A stretch of 6,161 bases of DNA from Firmicutes bacterium UBA4981 (GTDB taxonomy: Bacteria > Bacillota > SHA-98 > UBA4971): assembly GCA_002398515.1 (NCBI GenBank), contig DGZL01000094.1, forward strand, positions 1-6,161, given 5' to 3'. The notes beneath the pieces were generated by a model, which searched no databases, had not been told where the DNA came from, and saw only the letters and a program-made list of their open reading frames with translations. Numbering within the stretch: the stretch's first letter is position 1; every line of letters begins with the position of its first letter. This document shows positions 1-5,277 of the stretch, piece after piece. The translations under genes were made by a program, and so were the position numbers.

Positions 1-1007
1 AAGTCAGCTTCAAGGAGCAGCGATGTCAGACGGCTTGCGCCATCGCGTTTCATAGCAGCATCCCTGAGCTTCATGCCTGATTCCAGTTTCTCCAGGGTAT
101 ATGAGAGTGTCAGCATGCCTTCAGTGACGAGGTCTACCCCTTCCATCTCGCCGATAGGGGGGATTCTCTTGTCATGTGGTGTGAGATCTACAGTTATTGG
201 CCGTTCAAGGATCCGCGCAACAATATTGCCGGTAGTCCCACCGCAAGCCACCTTCTTCCCTGGCGCAGAAAGGAGTTTGCCCACGACCTCGTGATCATTT
301 TTGGGATCCACCGGAGGGCCTACGAGCATGGTGAGACAGCGTGGATGCCTAATCCGCACAGCTACCACAGTAGCGTCATCTCCCGGTTTGTGGGCATACA
401 GCTTATCGGTGACTTCAGCTAGTTCTTCCGCGAGTTCTGACGCAAGCGTAGTACGAGCTGCCGTAGCAGAGACATAGTCACTGACTCTATCCCATCCCCA
501 CCCGATATTCCATATTCCTCCAATACCGGCATGGAGAACCCCATCACTTGCCAACACGATCCAGTCCCCGTCCTCAACAGAGAAAAAAGCTTCCCTAATG
601 ACTCGCTCATCCATAATCCGCTCTGATCTCGGCACAGCGCGGAGATGATTGCCACGCCCAATAAAGGCAGGAGGACTGTCATATTCAGCAAGATAGACAT
701 TTCCGTCGTTGAAAATCTGAAGGATACTAAAGGTTGAGTAAGCCAGTAGCCTCTTCTCGCATACAGGTAAGGTGTGAACGAAAGTCTCCACAACCTCCTC
801 GAGCTTCAGTCCTCCCTTGAGCATAGTAACAGCCATTCTCACAGTCAGTGATGAGAGGATATTTGCCTTGACCCCGCTTCCCAATCCGTCTGAGAGCACC
901 ACTATGGTAGAGTCAGGGCCGGTTTCCACCTCCACGCTGTCGCCACATAGCTCTTCGCCATGCTTGTTTAGCTGGCATTGGTCTACTTCAACGTGAAGAC
1001 GTTCCAT
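1..1007 (-). CDS. SpoIIE-family PP2C serine/threonine phosphatase, C-terminus cut by window edge
   Basis: This open frame runs from an ATG at 1007 off the left edge with no stop, giving 335 visible residues. It reads as a SpoIIE/PP2C phosphatase, a metal-dependent cytoplasmic enzyme that removes phosphate from Ser/Thr of partner proteins. The expected metal-binding acidic residues are visible: Asp23 (CGDSVEVE), Asp40 (LSDGLGSGVKA), Asp155 (LASDGV) and Asp210-Asp211 (GDDATVVAV). The phosphatase domain ends near residue 220. Beyond it lies a region including VACGGTTGNIVAR (253-265) and PPIGEMEGVDLVTEG (283-297) that I cannot assign. There is no signal peptide or membrane segment. The start overlaps the upstream sensory hydrogenase by 20 nt, with GAGGGGG 6 nt before the ATG; an ATG at 1010 is also possible but too close to this SD. 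Tight coupling suggests it is the output of that sensor (inference). Its substrate is not visible here. Confidence 0.9.
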   Translation of the reverse strand, partial: MERLHVEVDQCQLNKHGEELCGDSVEVETGPDSTIVVLSDGLGSGVKANILSSLTVRMAVTMLKGGLKLEEVVETFVHTLPVCEKRLLAYSTFSILQIFNDGNVYLAEYDSPPAFIGRGNHLRAVPRSERIMDERVIREAFFSVEDGDWIVLASDGVLHAGIGGIWNIGWGWDRVSDYVSATAARTTLASELAEELAEVTDKLYAHKPGDDATVVAVRIRHPRCLTMLVGPPVDPKNDHEVVGKLLSAPGKKVACGGTTGNIVARILERPITVDLTPHDKRIPPIGEMEGVDLVTEGMLTLSYTLEKLESGMKLRDAAMKRDGASRLTSLLLEAD

Positions 1008-2781
1008 CATCTTCCCCCTCATTCTTGAAGGTATTCATGAGATTCGTGAGGAGCACCTTGGTTTCAGCAGTGGTCTCGCCCAGCAATCCTGCTATCTTCT
1101 GGGCGACCTCCATCTGCTTGTTTATGACCCCTTGCGCTTTGTCCAGAGTCTGCTCGCGTATCTCAAGGAGTCGTCTCTCACGTCTTCTCTCCTCGGTTAT
1201 GTCAGCTATGATACCCATTGCCAGTCTCTCACTGGGTTCATAGAATATGGTCTGGTAAGTGACGAGATCCATATCAGGATAGCAGACTTCACCCTGAACG
1301 ATAGTTTTCTCCTGGAGCGCCTTCCTAAAGAATCCGGGCTCCATGATAGCAGAAAGGTTCTTTCCTACTACTTCCCCTTTCTTCCGCTTGAACATTCCCT
1401 CTGCAGCGGCGTTAAGATCTCGAACAACCTCGTCTTCATCTATCACAACGATGGCATTGGGAGTAGACGCGACGAAAAGGTTAGCCACTGATTCGGCTCT
1501 CTCGCGCATATACGGGATACACATTTCAGGATCTGCCATCCCTTGGAACACTGCGACAGCCTTGTCTTTGCAAGAATCATACCCGCATGCGCCGCAGTTG
1601 AGTTCATCAGACTTCGAATGCTTTCCCGTTTTCGCCAGTATAGCCCTGATTATGCCCTCATCAGGCTCCCGAACATCAGGCTTGAGATTGCGATAACTCC
1701 TTTCCAGAAGCTCTCGCGGGATTTTGGGACGCTCGGGCGCATCGCCTAAATCAGCCGCTTTCCCCAGGTTGTGGTGGTCATCCGAGGACTGCTTTACATA
1801 CTCCAGCACACGAGTTCTTCTTGTGTAGACATCCTCCCCGCTGGGATTCTTAGGTCCATTGATACAGCCGCCTTCACACGCAAGCATATCCACAAGACGC
1901 GGAAGATGTGTCCGGTCGCCTTGCCTCATGCCCCGGATAAACTGCTTCAACACCTCTTTGCAGCTTTCGAGACCAGAAACTGTTAGTACATCGCAGTCAA
2001 GCATGTCCGTACTTAAGGAGGCTGACTTCAGCATACCTCCTTCAACAGGAAAGAGCCTGGCCGCTTCAGGCACGGCGCCATCGAATCGAGACGGTTCCAG
2101 CAAACCCAAATCGATTCCGGCTTGCAAAAAAACGTCTTTGAGCTCTTCAAATGTTAAGACGAAGTCTATGGCGTCATCTACAACGGGCGCCTCCCGTTCA
2201 CCCAGCTTCGCAATGCATGGGCCGATAAATACCACTTTTGTGCCGGGCATAATCTGTTTGAGGTATCGGCCATGGGCAACCATAGGGGACACAATCGGCG
2301 CAAGGCACGGAATAACCTCCGGATAGTGTCGTTCAATGAGGTTCACCACTACCGGACAGGGGCTCGATATAAGAGGCGTGTCTTCTTCTCGGAACCGCCT
2401 GGTGTATTCCTCGCTGACAAGTTCCGCCCCAATGGCTGTCTCCTGGACAAAACTAAACCCTATCAGCCTGAGGGCTGTCGGGATAACCCGTGGGTCTACA
2501 TCCGGAAATGCAGAGGGAAACGATGGAGCGATACTCGCCGCGACATTTCCCCCCTCTTCCAGAAGAGGCCTTAGGCTGTCAAGATCGCTTGCAACCTTTT
2601 TCGCGTTCTGAGGACAGACCAGGACGCAGCTACCGTCGAAAATACACCGTTCTTCGCAAACCCTGGCATGAAGTTCGTGGGGCAGCGCGCCGCGTTCCAT
2701 CTTTATCGCCTTTACAGGACATGTCCTCAGACACTTGTAACAGTCCTTGCATTTTGCGTCAATCGTGGTAATTATGCCCAC
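988..2781 (-). CDS. Putative sensory (group C type) [FeFe] hydrogenase with PAS domain
   Basis: A 597-residue protein, counted from the chosen GTG. It opens with a ferredoxin-like domain (C11, C14, C17, C21, then C42, C46, C52, C56). The [FeFe]-hydrogenase core follows at about 75-345, with divergent H-cluster motifs: SSPCP (139-143), GPCIAK (187-192) and LACEGGC (300-306). The four cluster-binding cysteines C142, C189, C302 and C306 are kept, but the usual proton-transfer Cys before C142 is Pro. Next come an FeS domain of CGACGYDSC type (C396, C399, C404, C421), a PAS domain (about 430-530) and a charged helical tail, probably coiled coil. Known relatives are regarded as H2 sensors (HydS-like) rather than bulk catalysts. 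The GTG start is chosen because AAGGAGGGT lies 8 nt upstream and translation begins just before the first cluster motif. An ATG at 2856 would add 25 residues but has no SD. The downstream phosphatase is its likely output. Confidence 0.88.
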   Translation of the reverse strand: MGIITTIDAKCKDCYKCLRTCPVKAIKMERGALPHELHARVCEERCIFDGSCVLVCPQNAKKVASDLDSLRPLLEEGGNVAASIAPSFPSAFPDVDPRVIPTALRLIGFSFVQETAIGAELVSEEYTRRFREEDTPLISSPCPVVVNLIERHYPEVIPCLAPIVSPMVAHGRYLKQIMPGTKVVFIGPCIAKLGEREAPVVDDAIDFVLTFEELKDVFLQAGIDLGLLEPSRFDGAVPEAARLFPVEGGMLKSASLSTDMLDCDVLTVSGLESCKEVLKQFIRGMRQGDRTHLPRLVDMLACEGGCINGPKNPSGEDVYTRRTRVLEYVKQSSDDHHNLGKAADLGDAPERPKIPRELLERSYRNLKPDVREPDEGIIRAILAKTGKHSKSDELNCGACGYDSCKDKAVAVFQGMADPEMCIPYMRERAESVANLFVASTPNAIVVIDEDEVVRDLNAAAEGMFKRKKGEVVGKNLSAIMEPGFFRKALQEKTIVQGEVCYPDMDLVTYQTIFYEPSERLAMGIIADITEERRRERRLLEIREQTLDKAQGVINKQMEVAQKIAGLLGETTAETKVLLTNLMNTFKNEGEDDGTSSR

Positions 2782-2787
2782 GTTACC

Positions 2788-2796
2788 ACCCTCCTT
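2788..2796 (-). promoter_or_regulatory. Ribosome binding site that decides the GTG start of the sensory hydrogenase
   Basis: AAGGAGGGT on the minus strand, with GGAGG 8 nt before the GTG at 2781. It is close to the ideal Shine-Dalgarno sequence. The in-frame ATGs farther upstream (2856 and 2817) have no comparable site, so this site favours the shorter protein. Confidence 0.75.
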
Positions 2797-2817
2797 GTAG
2801 TAGTCCTGTTCAATCAT

Positions 2818-2846
2818 CCGCCGGTCAGCCCACTCTCCACCGGCAA
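2818..2846 (-). other. Short inverted repeat in the leader of the sensory hydrogenase gene
   Basis: On the minus strand GCCGGT and ACCGGC form a perfect 6-bp GC-rich stem around a 13-nt loop. Two outer T-G pairs could extend it to 8 bp. It lies in the 85-nt gap between the small [2Fe-2S] gene and the sensory hydrogenase, about 20 nt before the SD. No T-run follows, so it is not a standard intrinsic terminator. It might be an RNA hairpin that affects message stability or processing, or it may be chance. Confidence 0.35.
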
Positions 2847-2866
2847 ATACAGGCATGGTTCAGCAA

Positions 2867-3142
2867 CTATCGCTCAGCTGTATCCGCCCTCGCGTCACGG
2901 CGAAGTATTGGCATGACTTGCTCGCTAAAAAGCCCGGGCACATCCTCAGGAGCTACTGCCGTGAAAACCTTCTCATTAATTCTAACTGTAACACCTTTTG
3001 TGCACGACTCCTGGCAAAACGTGCCTTTGAGTTCCACCTGCCTCGGAGCGTATTTCTCGATTACGGTTTCGAACGCCTTGATTACGTCCGGGGCGCCTCT
3101 TAGAAAACATGAACTGCCGACACACACCTGGATAGTAACCAT
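2867..3142 (-). CDS. Stand-alone thioredoxin-like [2Fe-2S] ferredoxin
   Basis: A 91-residue cytoplasmic protein of the thioredoxin-like [2Fe-2S] family, related to the NuoE/HydC cluster domain. Four cysteines in the family spacing are visible, C7-x4-C12 (CVGSSC) and C43-x3-C47 (CQESC), and would bind one [2Fe-2S] cluster. Length fits the cluster domain alone; the N-terminal helical part of full NuoE is absent, so it is not HydC itself. It closely resembles the C-terminal domain of the preceding HydA (CVGTGC and CLEHC), which suggests a duplication. The ATG at 3142 is chosen because AAGGAGGT lies 7 nt upstream; a start at 3169 would overlap hydA and lacks support. Only 4 nt separate it from the hydA stop, so the two genes are probably translationally coupled. 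The likely role is electron transfer to or from the hydrogenase complex or the downstream sensor (inference). Confidence 0.9.
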   Translation of the reverse strand: MVTIQVCVGSSCFLRGAPDVIKAFETVIEKYAPRQVELKGTFCQESCTKGVTVRINEKVFTAVAPEDVPGLFSEQVMPILRRDARADTAER

Positions 3143-3146
3143 TAAG

Positions 3147-5207
3147 TTACCTCCTTGTTCTTTCCTCATCCGTCGCTACGCAGCTCAAACCGCATGAGCA
3201 TGAGGATTTATCCGCACACAGCTTGGATAACACCTGTTTCTCGAAGATCTCTTTTGCATTGAGAGGCGTAACCCCTGTAACTATTCTATCGCCAACCTTG
3301 ATGGACACGCCGTTCTCGCAGTGTTCTAAGCAGAACGTAGCCTTCAGATTAACCTTGCCTTCAATGTCATGGCGATCCGACAATCTTGTAAATGTTTGGA
3401 GCACATCATATGAACCCCTGAGGTAGCACCCTGTCCCGACACAGACTGAGACATCCAGCGCGCCCGGCCTTGTCCCGTTTATCTTGATATCCCCGGAAAT
3501 CCTTCTGCGCGATCCGTAACCGGTATGCAGGACCTCATGCGCAAGCTCGCTACCTGGCTCACCCAAATACGTCTCATATAACTTCGTGACCGCCAAGTTT
3601 TCGCCTGGGCTACGGAGCTGCGCTAATCTGTCGCTGAAGTACAGCCCTTTGCCCCTTGCCTTTCGTGACTCAGTATCATTTGGCTGCGGCTGTCCTCCGC
3701 CTCCGACACACCCGCCCGGACATGCCATGACTTCAACCAAATCGTATTTGGCCTCACCTGACCTGACCGCATCAAGCAGCTTGCGCACATTGCCAAGCCC
3801 GTGCACAACTGCCAGATTGAGCTCTGTGTCACCAAGATGCACAGTCGCCTCACGAAGCCCCTGGAATCCTCTGACTTCCTTAAAGTCAACGTATCCCAGA
3901 TCTATCTTAAGCACATCCGCTGCAGTCCTCAGCACAGCCTCTGCTACTCCACCGGTGACCCCGAAGATCACGCCTCCTCCGGTAGTCAGTCCGAATGGCT
4001 GGTCAAAAGCTTGCCCTTCAAGCTCCTCGAACACTATCCCTGCCTGCTTCAGAAGTAGGCCCAGTTCATTCGTGGAAATGACTGCGTCCACATCCGGAAC
4101 CCCGTCTTCTGTGAACTCAGGCCTCTTTGCCTCGAATTTCTTGGCTGTGCAAGGCATGATAGAAACGACAAAGACATCCTTGGGGTTAACACCCATCTCC
4201 TTCGCATAAAACTTCTTTACGACTGACCCGAACATCTGCTGAGGAGACTTGCATGTCGAAACATTGTCCAGTATTTCCGGGTAGTGCTGCTCAGCGAATT
4301 TGACCCATCCGGGACAACACGAAGTAAACTGAGGCAATCGCTCTCCCTTAGCAAGGCGACGCAAGAACTCATTGCACTCCTCCACTGCGGTAAGGTCTGC
4401 TGCAAATACCGTATCAAAAACCTTCGCGAAACCAATCTTCTTCAGCGCAGCGACGATCTTGCCTGTCTCAAGCTCTCCCGGCTTCTTGCCAAAAGCCTCT
4501 CCGATAGCGACACGCACTGCAGGCGCAATCTGTGCCACAACCACCTTAGACGGGTCACTCAGCGGGTTCCAGACTGCTTCTGTCTCAGATTTCCCGGTGA
4601 GAGCGCCTGTGGGACACACTGCGACACATTGGCCGCAATTCACACATTCGACCTCTCCGAGTCTTCTTCCGAAAGCAGGGCTAACACATGTGTCAGCCCC
4701 CCGCCCCACAAAGTCCAAAGCACCTATGCCCTGGATCTCTGAACATACCCTAACACAGTCACCGCAGAGTATGCACTTGTTAGGATCCCGGACGACAGAG
4801 GAGTTCTCATCATCAACAGGAAGCATTTCTTTTCTATCACCGAACCGCACCTTTCTGACTCCTAGCTGGTAGGCGAGGCTCTGGAGCTTACAGGCGCCGT
4901 TCTTGTCACAGGTAGTGCAGTCCCTGTGATGGTTCGCGAGCAGAAGCTCCACCACCATCCTGCGCAATCTCTGTGTTCTCTTGGTATTACTATGAATAAC
5001 CATCCCGTCGGCCGGAGGTGTGGAACAAGCAGCCACAAGGCCCATATTATCTATTTCAACTGTACACATGCGGCATGCCCCATACACAGACAGCTCCGAA
5101 TGGTAGCAGAATGTAGGAAGCTCAATGCCTGCTTTGCGCACCAGCTCCAGGACATTCTTTTCTCCGTTTATTTCAACTGTTTCCCCGTCAACAGTCACGT
5201 AAGGCAT
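3147..5207 (-). CDS. hydA: [FeFe] hydrogenase catalytic subunit HydA (NAD-linked, group A multimeric type)
   Basis: A complete 686-residue cytoplasmic hydrogenase that catalyses 2H+ + 2e- <-> H2. Domains in order: plant-type [2Fe-2S] (C34, C45, C48, C61); His-Cys [4Fe-4S] (H93, C97, C100, C106); two [4Fe-4S] clusters (C145/148/151/155 and C188/191/194/198); the H-cluster domain with FTSCCPGW (294-301), MPCTAKK (351-357) and EVMACPGGC (492-500) followed by VGGGGQP; and a fused thioredoxin-like [2Fe-2S] domain (C589, C594, C626, C630). All H-cluster cysteines (C298, C353, C496, C500) and the proton-transfer C297 are present, so the enzyme should be active. After the last domain comes an extra tail with C664, C670, C672 and C676. 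The ATG has GGAGG 9 nt upstream. It follows hydB by 70 nt. The pairing with HydB fits trimeric HydABC enzymes that use NADH and ferredoxin together; bifurcation is inferred from this architecture. H-cluster maturases (HydE/F/G) are not in the window. Confidence 0.97.
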   Translation of the reverse strand: MPYVTVDGETVEINGEKNVLELVRKAGIELPTFCYHSELSVYGACRMCTVEIDNMGLVAACSTPPADGMVIHSNTKRTQRLRRMVVELLLANHHRDCTTCDKNGACKLQSLAYQLGVRKVRFGDRKEMLPVDDENSSVVRDPNKCILCGDCVRVCSEIQGIGALDFVGRGADTCVSPAFGRRLGEVECVNCGQCVAVCPTGALTGKSETEAVWNPLSDPSKVVVAQIAPAVRVAIGEAFGKKPGELETGKIVAALKKIGFAKVFDTVFAADLTAVEECNEFLRRLAKGERLPQFTSCCPGWVKFAEQHYPEILDNVSTCKSPQQMFGSVVKKFYAKEMGVNPKDVFVVSIMPCTAKKFEAKRPEFTEDGVPDVDAVISTNELGLLLKQAGIVFEELEGQAFDQPFGLTTGGGVIFGVTGGVAEAVLRTAADVLKIDLGYVDFKEVRGFQGLREATVHLGDTELNLAVVHGLGNVRKLLDAVRSGEAKYDLVEVMACPGGCVGGGGQPQPNDTESRKARGKGLYFSDRLAQLRSPGENLAVTKLYETYLGEPGSELAHEVLHTGYGSRRRISGDIKINGTRPGALDVSVCVGTGCYLRGSYDVLQTFTRLSDRHDIEGKVNLKATFCLEHCENGVSIKVGDRIVTGVTPLNAKEIFEKQVLSKLCADKSSCSCGLSCVATDEERTRR
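3149..3156 (-). promoter_or_regulatory. Ribosome binding site of the small [2Fe-2S] gene, embedded in the end of hydA
   Basis: AAGGAGGT on the minus strand, with GGAGG 7 nt before the ATG at 3142. The same bases encode the last two arginines and the first base of the TAA stop of hydA. Terminating ribosomes would therefore sit on the next gene's SD, a layout that suggests translational coupling. It also decides the start of the small gene. Confidence 0.8.
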
Positions 5208-5215
5208 ATTTGGTT

Positions 5216-5221
5216 CCCTCC
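5216..5221 (-). promoter_or_regulatory. Ribosome binding site of hydA
   Basis: GGAGGG inside a purine-rich run on the minus strand, with GGAGG 9 nt before the ATG at 5207. It supports the annotated hydA start, which also places the plant-type [2Fe-2S] domain at the usual distance from the N-terminus. Confidence 0.7.
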
Positions 5222-5253
5222 CCCACTTAGGTTCCGTTCTACACTACTTCAAA

Positions 5254-5267
5254 TCGTGTTTCGTGTT
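5254..5267 (-). repeat. Tandem pair of a 7-bp repeat in the hydB-hydA gap
   Basis: Two head-to-tail copies of AACACGA on the minus strand (5267-5261 and 5260-5254) in the 70-nt spacer between hydB and hydA. The rest of the spacer shows no good -10/-35 pair and no terminator hairpin. The repeat could be half of an operator or a chance occurrence in a short A-rich spacer. Confidence 0.3.
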
Positions 5268-5277
5268 ATGCTCTCAT

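Noticed and set aside
419..793. A 124-residue open frame on the minus strand
   Set aside because: It lies wholly within the phosphatase gene in another frame of the same strand, and shows no domain or SD. The phosphatase frame contains clear PP2C motifs throughout the same stretch.
988..2781. Second catalytic hydrogenase producing or consuming H2 in bulk
   Set aside because: The loss of the proton-transfer Cys, the changed motifs around the diiron site, and the PAS domain with phosphatase neighbour argue for a sensor rather than a main catalyst.
2782..2856. A 25-residue N-terminal extension of the sensory hydrogenase starting at ATG 2856 (or ATG 2817)
   Set aside because: Neither ATG has a recognisable SD, whereas the GTG at 2781 has a near-perfect one 8 nt upstream and begins close to the first cluster motif. 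The extension remains possible but is the weaker choice.
3143..3169. Start of the small [2Fe-2S] protein at 3169
   Set aside because: This would add nine residues translated from the hydA end and its SD sequence. The ATG at 3142 has an ideal SD and begins at the usual strand preceding the first Cys motif.
3586..4209. A 207-residue open frame on the plus strand
   Set aside because: It is antisense to the H-cluster region of hydA, is rich in Ser/Pro/Thr as expected of a reverse-complement shadow, and resembles no known protein.
5208..5277. Possible promoter for hydA (TTGAAG, 17-nt spacer, TAAGTG)
   Set aside because: The -10 candidate matches the consensus poorly and the gap is short in a same-strand operon, so read-through from upstream is the simpler explanation.
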